The notes: generated by a model not told the origin, from the sequence alone. DNA of 64,000 bases from an uncultured Prevotella sp. (GCA_934254985.1 CAKQMS010000003.1:62001-126000); one strand, 5' to 3'; counted from the stretch's first letter, positions 27,941 through 36,112 are shown. A program made the numbers and translations.

Positions 27941-29158
27941 TTATTCTTCACTATGTTTGTGTTTTCTTGTCAACTCTGAGGCAAACAAAAGCACTACGAA
28001 ATAGCCTATGAAAGGTATCATAAATGGCAATACAAGGTTGGTTTGGTCTGCCACATAGCCCATCAATAGGAAGAAGCAACCACCGATAGGTGTCATCATC
28101 AAGAGCGATGATGCACTCTTGGTAAGATTGCCCAAGCCTTGCAAAGCTAAAGTGAAGATGGTTGGGAACATAATGGCTTCAAACAAATAGTTGCAAACCA
28201 AAGCTATCATAGAGCATTTGCCCAAATCGAGCAGCACCAAGCCTATACATACCACACTTCCGATACCGCAGTATAGCAGCATCAGTTCGGCACGCACCTT
28301 GCGCATTATCCATGAGCCAAGGAATCGTCCTACCATAAAGAAGCCTAACGCCACGGTCAACACTATCGAGGCAGTGTTATCGTTCATCCATCCCTGACCG
28401 GTCACAAAGTTGATGAAATAGCTATTGATAGATATCTCGGCTATCTCGTATGCCAAGAGGGCGAAGAGTCCAAACACAAACATAGGATGACGCTTGAAGA
28501 GCTTCATTATTCTTGTGTCCTGAATATGGTCTTCTTCTGTTTCTTCGTGCTTTATCTCTGGCAGGTCTACTCGCGAGAACACTACGGCAATACACATCAC
28601 CAATACTCCCAGCACAGCGTATGGCACAACAACATTGCCACCATCTGAACTGCCATTAAACAAGAACTGACCTACGGCATAGGTAGCAAACAAGCAACCC
28701 AAGCCATTAAATGACTGCGAGAAGTTCAGTCGGCTCGATGCTGTCTCCTTATCGCCAAGCTCTGCTGCATAGGGGTTGGCTGCTGTCTCCAAGAACACGA
28801 GTCCGCAACCTATTATAAATAGCGGACCAAGATAGGCATAGAAGGTTCCTATCTCTGCACCTGGTATAAAGAGCAATGCTCCAAAAGCAAAGAGGGCAAG
28901 TCCAAACACCACTCCTCGTCTATAGCCTTGGCGATTGATAAACCATCCGGCAGGTATCGCCATAAGGAAATATCCCAGATATGTTGTCACCTGAATCAAC
29001 GACGACTGGGTTAGGGAAATGTCGAGTGAGTTTTGGAAATGCTTGTTCAATACATCGAGGATGGCTCGTGCAAATCCCCACAAAAAGAAGAGCGAGGTTA
29101 TCAAGACAAAGGGCACGAGATACTTCTTGTCTGTCAATGTTGGTCGATTTGTTTTCAT
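27941..29158 (-). CDS. FucP/GluP-type sugar MFS transporter
   Basis: 405 residues, about 12 membrane helices. VPFVLITSLFFLWGFARAILDVLNKHF at the start and GLVFLETAANPYAAELGDKETASSRLNFSQSFNGLG are signatures of the FucP family (fucose, glucose or galactose proton symport). A charged loop (HEETEEDHIQDTRIMKLF) divides the two halves. It starts 10 nt after the lipoprotein gene, so both are likely cotranscribed. Sugar not predictable. Confidence 0.92.
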   Translation of the reverse strand: MKTNRPTLTDKKYLVPFVLITSLFFLWGFARAILDVLNKHFQNSLDISLTQSSLIQVTTYLGYFLMAIPAGWFINRQGYRRGVVFGLALFAFGALLFIPGAEIGTFYAYLGPLFIIGCGLVFLETAANPYAAELGDKETASSRLNFSQSFNGLGCLFATYAVGQFLFNGSSDGGNVVVPYAVLGVLVMCIAVVFSRVDLPEIKHEETEEDHIQDTRIMKLFKRHPMFVFGLFALLAYEIAEISINSYFINFVTGQGWMNDNTASIVLTVALGFFMVGRFLGSWIMRKVRAELMLLYCGIGSVVCIGLVLLDLGKCSMIALVCNYLFEAIMFPTIFTLALQGLGNLTKSASSLLMMTPIGGCFFLLMGYVADQTNLVLPFMIPFIGYFVVLLFASELTRKHKHSEE

Positions 29159-29168
29159 TATCTATTTT

Positions 29169-29921
29169 TTATTTTCTTGTCTCTACATTAAATTCAGTAA
29201 CCTTCGATATTGTCTCGCCATTCTGCAATACTGAGCAGCATAGCTTTATCGTGCCATACTTCAGTCGGTTGTCGGCTTTCACCATGGCGGTATATCTCAC
29301 GCCTTTATATGCTCCTATCTTCTCCACACATATTGGCTGCGAGATATAGATATGTCTATTGCCTGTCATCTCTGCCACGGTAGGCACCACATTATATATT
29401 GGTTGCAAACCATTATTATATATCTCAAGCACCACCTTACACATTTCGCCACGCGATATTGTATCGTCGCCATCGGCATCTATGAAGCGTGCGTTTCTTA
29501 TCTCAACAGTTGGTGCTGAATGGGTATACACATTGTCGGCAGGTGATGATGGTTGCTTATATTCGTAGTTGCCTGTGGTAGCATCGCCACCATCAAAGTC
29601 TATGCGGTCGTCGCCACTATTGGTTGAATCAAAGCCACTATTAGAAGAATCATAGCCACTATTAGCAGGATAGTCGTTATCCATTTTGCCTCGTGCTTTC
29701 TGGTCGGCAGCATTGCCTATAGCGCCACCAATCACAGCACCGCCTGCCATACCCACAATGGTTCCTATATCTGAGCCTCGCGGTCCGCCACTTATGCCAC
29801 CTATAGCCGAACCGAGTATACTTCCAAACTGTGCACCGGTATATGCTCCAGCGCCTGTATAAGAGCTACAGCTGCTAAGCAATAATGTTGCTCCAACTGC
29901 CAAAGCCATCATCTTCTTCAT
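29169..29921 (-). CDS. Glycine-zipper lipoprotein with EF-hand-like loop
   Basis: 250 residues from the ATG at 29921 (MKKMMALAVG...). Lipobox LLSSC near residue 18. A glycine-zipper segment follows (GSILGSAIGGISGG, IVGMAGGAVIGGAIG), then a Ser/Asn-rich linker with repeats of DSSNSGFDSTNSG. The C-terminal beta-rich domain contains DADGDDTISRGE, matching a calcium-binding EF-hand or dockerin loop. Probably an envelope protein inserted by the glycine zipper. Upstream in-frame Met codons lie in the leader. Promoter at 29991. Function unknown. Confidence 0.82.
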   Translation of the reverse strand: MKKMMALAVGATLLLSSCSSYTGAGAYTGAQFGSILGSAIGGISGGPRGSDIGTIVGMAGGAVIGGAIGNAADQKARGKMDNDYPANSGYDSSNSGFDSTNSGDDRIDFDGGDATTGNYEYKQPSSPADNVYTHSAPTVEIRNARFIDADGDDTISRGEMCKVVLEIYNNGLQPIYNVVPTVAEMTGNRHIYISQPICVEKIGAYKGVRYTAMVKADNRLKYGTIKLCCSVLQNGETISKVTEFNVETRK

Positions 29922-29966
29922 ATCTCTTACCTGATTTGTTCCTTTATATTTATAGGCATACAAAAC

Positions 29967-30020
29967 TATCTTTGCAGCTTTTGTTTTCTGCAAAGATAAT
30001 AATTTTTCTATTATCATCAA
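29967..30020 (-). promoter_or_regulatory. Lipoprotein promoter with facing inverted -7 box
   Basis: Minus strand TTG (30018-30020), 19 nt, TATCTTTG (29991-29998). The -7 region extends into CTGCAAAGATA (29988-29998), which is the exact inverse of TATCTTTGCAG at 29967-29977, with a 10-nt loop. Confidence 0.65.
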
Positions 30021-30041
30021 TCGTTTTTTGCCTAAATTAGC

Positions 30042-30057
30042 ATAGGGAATTCCCTAT
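30042..30057. promoter_or_regulatory. 16-bp perfect palindrome
   Basis: ATAGGGAATTCCCTAT, perfectly self-complementary with no loop, between the rlpA-like gene end and the lipoprotein promoter. Possible operator; a terminator is unlikely because it has no T-run or loop. Confidence 0.45.
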
Positions 30058-30120
30058 ACAATACAAAACACCCATATTTATCTGCAAATGGCTCATGCAT
30101 ATAAAAAGAAAAAGCTTCAA

Positions 30121-30648
30121 CTATTTCTTTTCTTCTCTTTCTGCGACCTTATAATCGTCTGGCTTCACAAATTCGAATTCGAATTCTGGCATATCGTCCT
30201 CTTCCATACGATATGGCACCATCTTCTCCGTTACTGGCTTCACCTCGACCATAGCCACACCTTGAGCAAGCATACCTATAGCCTTAGCTGCCGCATACGA
30301 CAGGTCCACAACGCGACCTCTGCCGAATGGTCCACGGTCGGTAACCCTAACATCCACGGATTTATTATTGCTAAGGTTCGTTACTCGCAGTATTGTGCCG
30401 AAAGGGTATTTCTTATGAGCACACGTCAAGCTATCATGATGTATTCGCTCGCCACTTGCCGAGCGTGCTCCAGTGGCTCGTTTAGAATAATAAGAAGCCT
30501 TGCCTTTCTGCACATTATGTTTATGCACAGCAGTTTTCTGTGCTTGTTTTTTCTGTGCAGAAAGACAAGGCTTTCCTGTTATCAATAGCGAAGCAAAGAG
30601 CATAAATACCATACACACCGTCATTCTTATGGCGTTGCCTACAATCAT
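30121..30648 (-). CDS. rlpA: RlpA-like double-psi beta-barrel protein
   Basis: About 175 residues from the ATG at 30648; the frame extends to 30687 but that would give an overly long signal n-region. Signal peptide ends near CLSAQ. The RlpA core is KGKASYYSKRATGARSASGE...YPFGTILRVTNL and VRVTDRGPFGRGRVVDLSYAAAKAIG, with the Asp of the DRGP motif present. RlpA proteins bind or cleave denuded glycan strands of peptidoglycan. No SPOR domain is present; the C-terminus is a short acidic tail. Confidence 0.88.
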   Translation of the reverse strand: MIVGNAIRMTVCMVFMLFASLLITGKPCLSAQKKQAQKTAVHKHNVQKGKASYYSKRATGARSASGERIHHDSLTCAHKKYPFGTILRVTNLSNNKSVDVRVTDRGPFGRGRVVDLSYAAAKAIGMLAQGVAMVEVKPVTEKMVPYRMEEDDMPEFEFEFVKPDDYKVAEREEKK

Positions 30649-30717
30649 TCTTGTGTTTATGTTTAACCTATTGCTTCCTATCCTCATCTTTTCCTTTATT
30701 TCTTCACTCAGGCGCCA

Positions 30718-30792
30718 TCGCCTTCATCCAGCGTCTCGCCTTCATCCAGCGTGTCCGCCTTCATCCTGCGTGTCCGCCTTCATCAAGCGTAT
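30718..30792. repeat. 19-nt tandem repeat (4 units)
   Basis: Units start at 30718, 30736, 30755 and 30774: TCGCCTTCATCCAGCGTC (18 nt), then three 19-nt versions such as CCGCCTTCATCCTGCGTGT. A partial fifth unit follows. It lies between gdhA and the rlpA-like gene, downstream of the gdhA terminator. Confidence 0.8.
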
Positions 30793-30812
30793 CCGCCTTT
30801 ATTTCTTCACTT

Positions 30813-30832
30813 CGGTGGCATATTTGCCACCG
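30813..30832 (-). terminator. gdhA terminator hairpin
   Basis: CGGTGGCA-TATT-TGCCACCG, 8-bp perfect stem just after the gdhA stop on the minus strand. Confidence 0.6.
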
Positions 30833-30836
30833 TTGC

Positions 30837-32174
30837 TTATACTATTCCCTGAGCCATCATGGCATTAGCCACCTTCATGAAGCCAGCCACATTAGCGCCC
30901 TTTACATAGTCGATATATCCATCAGCCTGTGTGCCGTATTTCACGCACTGCTCGTGGATAGAATGCATGATATAGTGCAGCTTGTCGTCGACTTCCTTCT
31001 CGCTCCAGCTCAATCGCATAGAGTTCTGGGTCATCTCCAATCCACTTGTTGCCACACCGCCTGCATTGACAGCCTTGCCAGGAGCAAAGAGCTGCTTAGC
31101 AGCAACAAACTTATCAACAGCCTCGGCTGTGCATCCCATGTTGGAAACCTCTGCCACACACAATGGCTTGTGTGCCAATATGCTATCAGCATCCTCGCCG
31201 TTGAGCTCGTTCTGGGTAGCGCAGGTGAGGTATATCTGTGCCTCCTGCTCCCATGGTTTCTTGCCTGCGAAGAACTGTGAGCCAGGGAACTCATCAGCAT
31301 AAGGCTGGCAGATGTCGTTGCCTGAAGCACGAAGCTCAAGCATATAGGCAATCTTCTTTGCGTCGAGACCTGCAGGATCATAGATGTATCCGTCTGGTCC
31401 GCTGATGGTGATAACCTTGGCACCAAGCTCGGTAGCCTTCTGGGCTGCACCCCAAGCCACATTTCCGAAGCCGCTTATTGCAACTGTCTTGCCTTTGATA
31501 TCGATATTGCGTGTCTGCAACATCTGATTTACGAAGTAGAGGGCACCATAGCCAGTAGCCTCAGGACGAATGCGAGAGCCACCCCACTCGAGTCCCTTAC
31601 CTGTCATCACGCCTTCCCACTGGTGGGTGAGCTTCTTGTAAGTACCGAAGAGATAACCTATCTCGCGTGCTCCTACGCCGATGTCGCCTGCTGGCACATC
31701 CTCGTTAGGACCTATATTATGATAAAGCTCCTGCATGAATGCCTGGCAGAAGCGCATAACTTCAGCATCGCTACGTCCGCGGATAGAGAAGTCGGAACCT
31801 CCCTTTGCACCGCCCATCGGCAATGTGGTGAGAGCATTCTTAAAGGTCTGCTCAAAGCCGAGGAACTTCATGATGCTTAAGTTTACAGATGCATGGAAGC
31901 GCAAACCGCCCTTGTAAGGACCTATAGCGCTATTGAACTGTACGCGATAACCGGTGTTTACATGTACCTCGCCATTGTCGTCAACCCATGGCACGCGGAA
32001 CTGTATCACACGCTCTGGCTCTACCAGTCGCTCAATGAGTTTTGCCTTCTCAAATTCTGGGTGTTGGTTGTAAACATCCTGGATAGAGGTTAGCACTTCT
32101 TTCACAGCCTGAAGATACTCAGGCTCGCCTGAATGCTTGCGCATCAGCTCTTGCATTATTTTTTCAACTTCCAT
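30837..32174 (-). CDS. gdhA: NADP-type glutamate dehydrogenase
   Basis: 445 residues, the usual length of the hexameric bacterial enzyme. PMGGAKGGSDF holds the catalytic lysine region; PAGDIGVGAREIGYLFGTYKKL and VAISGFGNVAWGAAQKATELGAKVI (nucleotide-binding) follow. It assimilates ammonium by reductive amination of 2-oxoglutarate. NADP use is inferred from overall similarity. Single gene with its own promoter. Confidence 0.95.
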   Translation of the reverse strand: MEVEKIMQELMRKHSGEPEYLQAVKEVLTSIQDVYNQHPEFEKAKLIERLVEPERVIQFRVPWVDDNGEVHVNTGYRVQFNSAIGPYKGGLRFHASVNLSIMKFLGFEQTFKNALTTLPMGGAKGGSDFSIRGRSDAEVMRFCQAFMQELYHNIGPNEDVPAGDIGVGAREIGYLFGTYKKLTHQWEGVMTGKGLEWGGSRIRPEATGYGALYFVNQMLQTRNIDIKGKTVAISGFGNVAWGAAQKATELGAKVITISGPDGYIYDPAGLDAKKIAYMLELRASGNDICQPYADEFPGSQFFAGKKPWEQEAQIYLTCATQNELNGEDADSILAHKPLCVAEVSNMGCTAEAVDKFVAAKQLFAPGKAVNAGGVATSGLEMTQNSMRLSWSEKEVDDKLHYIMHSIHEQCVKYGTQADGYIDYVKGANVAGFMKVANAMMAQGIV

Positions 32175-32223
32175 AGCTAAAAGGATTTTTAGGTTGTAGT
32201 ATCATTATGTTATATTGATACGG

Positions 32224-32255
32224 CAAATATAGAGAATTCCACCCTAACAACCAAA
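32224..32255 (-). promoter_or_regulatory. gdhA promoter
   Basis: Minus strand TTTG (32252-32255), 20 nt, TATATTTG (32224-32231), 49 nt ahead of the gdhA ATG. Confidence 0.65.
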
Positions 32256-32289
32256 TAAAACTCAAAAATTTTATTCTTTTTTACTTTCT

Positions 32290-32321
32290 TTTTGTTGTTA
32301 TCGCAAAAAGTAGTAACTTTA
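32290..32321 (+). promoter_or_regulatory. Promoter of the PEP-synthase-like gene
   Basis: TTTTG (32290-32294), 19 nt, TAACTTTA (32314-32321; last base off consensus), 36 nt before the ATG. Confidence 0.65.
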
Positions 32322-32357
32322 TAGCCATAAAAACCTAACAACAAACACATAACAACC

Positions 32358-35321
32358 ATGGAATCAAAGATACCACAGGAGTGGAACAAATTCTATCTTA
32401 AAGATGTGACGTTCGTCAACTTGATGATGCGTCGTGTGTATAATGTGCTTATCGTTGCCAATCCCTACGATGCCTTCATGCTCGAAGACGACGGGCGAGT
32501 GGAGGAGAAGATATACAACGAGTATATGGAGCTTGGCTTGCGATATCCGCCTACGTTTACTCAGGTTTCTACCATCGAGGAGGCTGAGAAGGTGCTACAG
32601 ACTACCAACGTAGACCTTGTATTATGTATGCCGGGCAATGCCGACAATGATGCCTTCACGGTGGCTCGTGCCATAAAGGGTAAATTCCCCGACATCCATT
32701 GCATTGTGCTCACTCCTTTCTCTCACGGCATCACTCGCCGTATGCAAAACGAAGACTTGTCGATGTTCGACTACGTGTTCTGCTGGCTTGGCAACACCAA
32801 CCTCATCCTTTCTATCATCAAGCTCATTGAGGACAAGATGAACATTGAACACGACATCGAGGAGGCGGGAGTGCAGATGATATTGCTGGTGGAAGACTCG
32901 GTGCGCTTCTATAGTTCTATCCTACCTAATTTATATAGCTACATTCTTGTGCAGAGCAAGCGATTCTCTACCGAGGCGCTAAACCGACATGCTGCCACCA
33001 TGCGTATGCGTGGTAGGCCTAAGGTGGTGTTGGCGCGCAACTACGAGGAGGCGTTGGCGCTCTACGAGAAGTATAAGGACAACACGTTGGGTGTTATCAG
33101 CGATGCGCAATTCCCTGTTAATGGCAAGAAGGATCCTGAGGCTGGCTTAAAGCTCTTGAGGGCTATTCGTGCCGAAGACGAATATGTGCCGCTCATCATG
33201 GAGAGTTCTGACTCTGAGAATCGTCAGCGTGCCGAGGCTGAGGGCTTCCGCTTTGTTGACAAGAACAGCAAGAAGATGAGCATCGACCTTCGTCGCATCA
33301 TGGAGGAACACATGGGCTTTGGCGACTTCATATTCCGCGACCCTAAGACCCGCGAAGAGCTGGTGCGCATACATTCGCTCAAGGAGTTGCAAGACAACAT
33401 CTTCAAGATTCCGCGCGACTCTATGCTCTACCACATATCGCGCAACCACATGAGTCGTTGGCTCACGGCGCGTGCCATCTTCCCTGTGTCGGCATTCCTT
33501 AAGCAGGTTACATGGCACAAGCTGCAGGATGTGGATGCTCACCGTCAAATCATCTTTGATGCCATAGTGCAATATCGCCACATGAAGAACATCGGAGTGG
33601 TGGCTGTCTTCGACCGTTGCAAGTTCGACAAGTATGCTCACTTTGCGCGTATCGGCGAGGGTTCTCTCGGAGGCAAGGGCAGAGGTTTGGCTTTCCTCGA
33701 TAATGTGATAAAGCGACAGCCTGAGTTCTCGCAGCTGCCGGGTGTGACGGTGCAGATACCAAAGACGGTGGTGCTGTGTACCGACATCTTCGACCAGTTT
33801 ATGGAGCAAAACAACCTGTACCAGATAGCGCTCAGCGACGCTTCTGACGACGAGATATTGCAGGCGTTCCTGAAGGCGCAGTTGCCTGATTCGCTCATCG
33901 ACGACTTCTTCACATTCTTCGAAGCCACGGGCAGTCCTATTGCTGTACGCTCAAGTTCGCTCCTCGAGGATGCCCACTATCAGCCGTTTGCCGGTATCTA
34001 TTCTACATATATGATACCTTGGCTATCTGACAAATATCAGATGCTCCACATGTTGGCTGCTGCCATCAAGGGTGTGTATGCGTCGGTCTACTATCGCGAC
34101 TCCAAGGCGTATATGACTGCCACCAGCAATGTCATCGACCAAGAGAAGATGGCGGTGATACTGCAGTCGGTGGTGGGCAAAACGTATGGCGACCACTATT
34201 ATCCTAATATGAGTGGTGTGTTGCGCTCTATCAACTACTACCCTATCGGCAACGAGAAGGCAGAAGAGGGCATAGCTTCGCTGGCTCTGGGTCTTGGAAA
34301 ATATATCGTTGATGGTGGACAGACGCTGCGTGTGTCGCCATATCATCCCGACCAGGTGTTGCAGACTTCGGAAATGGAGACTGCTCTGAGGGAGACGCAG
34401 ACTAAGTTCTACGCCTTGGACATGGAGCGTGTGGGCGACGACTTCAAGGTGGACGATGGTTTCAACATCAAGCAGCTAAAGGTGAAGGAGGCTGATGCCG
34501 ACCACTCGCTGACGTATATAGCTTCCACTTTCGACCCTTACGACCAGGTGATACGTGACGGTATCTATGAGGGTGGCAGAAAGATTATCTCATTTTGCGG
34601 TGTGCTGCAGCAAGACATCATTCCGCTGCCTCGACTCCTGCAGATGTCGATGAAATATGGTGCCGAGGCTATGCGCCGCCCTGTGGAGATAGAGTTTGCA
34701 TGCAACATCAACGACGACCGCACTGCCGACTTCTATCTCTTGCAGATTCGCCCTATCGTAGACTCTAAGCAGATGCTCGACGAGGATGTGGCTGCCATAG
34801 CTGACGACAAGTGCTTGCTGCGTTCGCATAAGTCGCTTGGTCATGGTGTGGTAGAGGATGTGGTGGATGTTGTCTACGTGAAATACGATGACAACTTCAC
34901 AGCTGCCAACAACTATCGTATTGCCGACGACATAGAGCGCATCAACCGTAAGTTCCTTGCCGAAGACCGTGGCTATGTACTTGTAGGTCCTGGTCGTTGG
35001 GGTTCAAGCGACTCATGGCTTGGCATACCTGTTAAATGGCCTCACATCTCTGCAGCAAGGGTTATAGCGGAAGTGGCGTTGAAGAACTATCGTGTAGACC
35101 CAAGTCAGGGCACTCACTTCTTCCAAAACCTCACCTCGTTTGGTGTCGGCTATTTCACTATCGACAGCAACACCAACGATGGCATCTTCCGCAAGGATAT
35201 CCTCGACGCTATGCCTGCCATAGAAGAAACCGACTATGTGCGCCACGTCCGCTTCCCTCGTCCATTCCGCATCCTCATGGATGGCATGAAGCAAGAGGGT
35301 GCCGTAGTCCTCAACGACTAA
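32358..35321 (+). CDS. PEP/pyruvate-binding (PPDK N-terminal) protein with two receiver-like domains
   Basis: 987 residues. Residues about 28-150 (VYNVLIVANPYDAFMLEDD...LVLCMPGNADNDAFTVARAIK) and 170-320 (ILLVEDSVRFYSSILPNL...GVISDAQFPVNG) look like response-regulator receiver folds. From about 430 comes the ATP-grasp PPDK_N domain: GEGSLGGKGRGLAFLDN, SPIAVRSSSLLEDAHYQPFAG. Another nucleotide-site stretch near the end is GPGRWGSSDSWLGIPV. The swivelling phospho-histidine domain and the PEP-binding barrel of real PEP synthase are not seen, so normal PEP synthase activity is doubtful. Base use is richer in G+C than the genes around it. Annotated relatives are usually called phosphoenolpyruvate synthase. 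Confidence 0.8.
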   Translation: MESKIPQEWNKFYLKDVTFVNLMMRRVYNVLIVANPYDAFMLEDDGRVEEKIYNEYMELGLRYPPTFTQVSTIEEAEKVLQTTNVDLVLCMPGNADNDAFTVARAIKGKFPDIHCIVLTPFSHGITRRMQNEDLSMFDYVFCWLGNTNLILSIIKLIEDKMNIEHDIEEAGVQMILLVEDSVRFYSSILPNLYSYILVQSKRFSTEALNRHAATMRMRGRPKVVLARNYEEALALYEKYKDNTLGVISDAQFPVNGKKDPEAGLKLLRAIRAEDEYVPLIMESSDSENRQRAEAEGFRFVDKNSKKMSIDLRRIMEEHMGFGDFIFRDPKTREELVRIHSLKELQDNIFKIPRDSMLYHISRNHMSRWLTARAIFPVSAFLKQVTWHKLQDVDAHRQIIFDAIVQYRHMKNIGVVAVFDRCKFDKYAHFARIGEGSLGGKGRGLAFLDNVIKRQPEFSQLPGVTVQIPKTVVLCTDIFDQFMEQNNLYQIALSDASDDEILQAFLKAQLPDSLIDDFFTFFEATGSPIAVRSSSLLEDAHYQPFAGIYSTYMIPWLSDKYQMLHMLAAAIKGVYASVYYRDSKAYMTATSNVIDQEKMAVILQSVVGKTYGDHYYPNMSGVLRSINYYPIGNEKAEEGIASLALGLGKYIVDGGQTLRVSPYHPDQVLQTSEMETALRETQTKFYALDMERVGDDFKVDDGFNIKQLKVKEADADHSLTYIASTFDPYDQVIRDGIYEGGRKIISFCGVLQQDIIPLPRLLQMSMKYGAEAMRRPVEIEFACNINDDRTADFYLLQIRPIVDSKQMLDEDVAAIADDKCLLRSHKSLGHGVVEDVVDVVYVKYDDNFTAANNYRIADDIERINRKFLAEDRGYVLVGPGRWGSSDSWLGIPVKWPHISAARVIAEVALKNYRVDPSQGTHFFQNLTSFGVGYFTIDSNTNDGIFRKDILDAMPAIEETDYVRHVRFPRPFRILMDGMKQEGAVVLND

Positions 35322-35368
35322 CAACTCGCTTGAGGTTTTAAACCAACAACTCGCTTGAGGTTTTAAAC
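35320..35368. repeat. 25-nt direct repeat, two copies
   Basis: AACAACTCGCTTGAGG plus TTTTAAAC occurs at 35320-35343 and 35345-35368, the first copy touching the stop codon. The core AACTCGCTTGAG reappears inverted at 40299-40310 (exact) and 38547-38557 (11 of 12). Confidence 0.85.
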
Positions 35369-35384
35369 ATAAACCTTATAAACC

Positions 35385-35510
35385 CCTGTCATTTTCTTCA
35401 GCAGAGCTTGCCATCTGAGTCTTGCCCAGCCTTTTCGAGAGTGTGACTCTCGACAGTCTGAGCAAGCCACAGATGGCAGATGCGCTCACGCATCTGAAGA
35501 AAATGACAGG
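35385..35510. repeat. Structured inverted-repeat element 1 (cloverleaf-like)
   Basis: Outer 17-bp perfect stem: CCTGTCATTTTCTTCAG (35385-35401) with 35494-35510. Inside: a long hairpin GCCATCTG...CAGATGGC (35410-35477), with inner pairs CTTGCCCAG/CTGAGCAAG (one mismatch) and a TCGAGAGT-GTG-ACTCTCGA tip. Next to it is the small hairpin CAGATGCG-CTCA-CGCATCTG (35477-35496). It is flanked on the right by CGATAAACCAAAATAAACC. Confidence 0.8.
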
Positions 35511-35694
35511 CGATAAACCAAAATAAACCGTTGCTTGAGTGAAAAACGAAGAGTGAAGGAACGAAGTTCGGCAACCGAAGGGAAAGCCAAATATATAGTC
35601 TTTTGGCTATAATCTCCATCTCGTTTATTCCATTTGATTCTTCACTCTTCGTTCTTCACTCTTCACTCAAATTAGGGTTTATCTTGGTTTATCG
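35511..35694. repeat. Inverted pair of 19-nt flanks enclosing a GAGTGAAG element
   Basis: CGATAAACCAAAATAAACC (35511-35529) and GGTTTATCTTGGTTTATCG (35676-35694) are inverted copies with one mismatch. Between them, arms at 35534-35558 and 35634-35669 built of GAGTGAAG / CTTCACTC units form another inverted repeat, with an AGCCAAA/TTTGGCT stem in its loop. Confidence 0.8.
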
Positions 35695-35831
35695 CCCTAT
35701 GTTGGGTAAAGTGCAGGAACTGCACTTGATGTAAAGGGTTGGCAGGGCGTGTCGTACAGCTTGCTTACGAAAGCGCCTTGTCAACCCTTTACATCAAAAA
35801 CTCGAAGTATGAGAGTTTGCCCAACATAGGG
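35695..35831. repeat. Structured inverted-repeat element 2 (cloverleaf-like)
   Basis: Outer stem CCCTATGTTGGGTAAA (35695-35710) with TTTGCCCAACATAGGG (35816-35831), one T-G pair. Inside: AGTGCAG-GAA-CTGCACT (35710-35726), then a 22-bp stem from GATGTAAAGGGTTGG to CAACCCTTTACATC (35728-35795) with two G-T pairs, and AAACTC/GAGTTT (35798-35818). Flanked by GTTTATCTTGGTTTAT on both sides. Confidence 0.8.
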
Positions 35832-35863
35832 TGTTTATCTTGGTTTATGTTTTTTTAAATGAA

Positions 35864-35951
35864 TATAGTCTCGTTGCCCATTGAGACTAGTCTCATTCGC
35901 CAACGAAGCCTGCTTCATTGGCCATCGAGACTAGTCGCATTTTTGAGACAT
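35864..35951. repeat. 22-nt-period tandem repeat array B (4 units)
   Basis: Units begin at 35864, 35886, 35908 and 35930. Typical unit: ACTAGTCTCATTCGCCAACGAA (shown as ACTAGTCTCATT then CGCCAACGAA). The 9-mer TAGTCGCAT is shared with array A. No spacers. Confidence 0.7.
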
Positions 35952-36004
35952 ATTTCCCTAGTTTTCTATCACCCATACTTTCTATACCCTTTAGGCATAC
36001 TACT

Positions 36005-36027
36005 CCCCCTCTCTTTTGGAGAGAGGG
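36005..36027. repeat. CCCTCTC/GAGAGGG interspersed hairpin
   Basis: CCCTCTC-TTTT-GGAGAGAGGG followed by CGGAGATGAGGCT. It looks like the CCTCTC...GAGAGG...GTGAGGCT interspersed repeat I recall from many Bacteroidetes. Confidence 0.55.
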
Positions 36028-36052
36028 CGGAGATGAGGCTCCTTTAAAACAA

Positions 36053-36081
36053 AGAGTGCATACCGCTTTGGCATGCACTCT
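36053..36081 (-). terminator. Terminator of first surface module
   Basis: AGAGTGCAT...ATGCACTCT with inner CC/GG pairing, 32 nt after the small peptide stop on the minus strand. Confidence 0.65.
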
Positions 36082-36112
36082 CTGTATATACTATAATTAA
36101 TCGCTATTACGA

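Noticed and set aside
35385..35831. Structured elements as integron attC sites
   Set aside because: No GTTRRRY/RYYYAAC core pair and no integrase or cassette array nearby.
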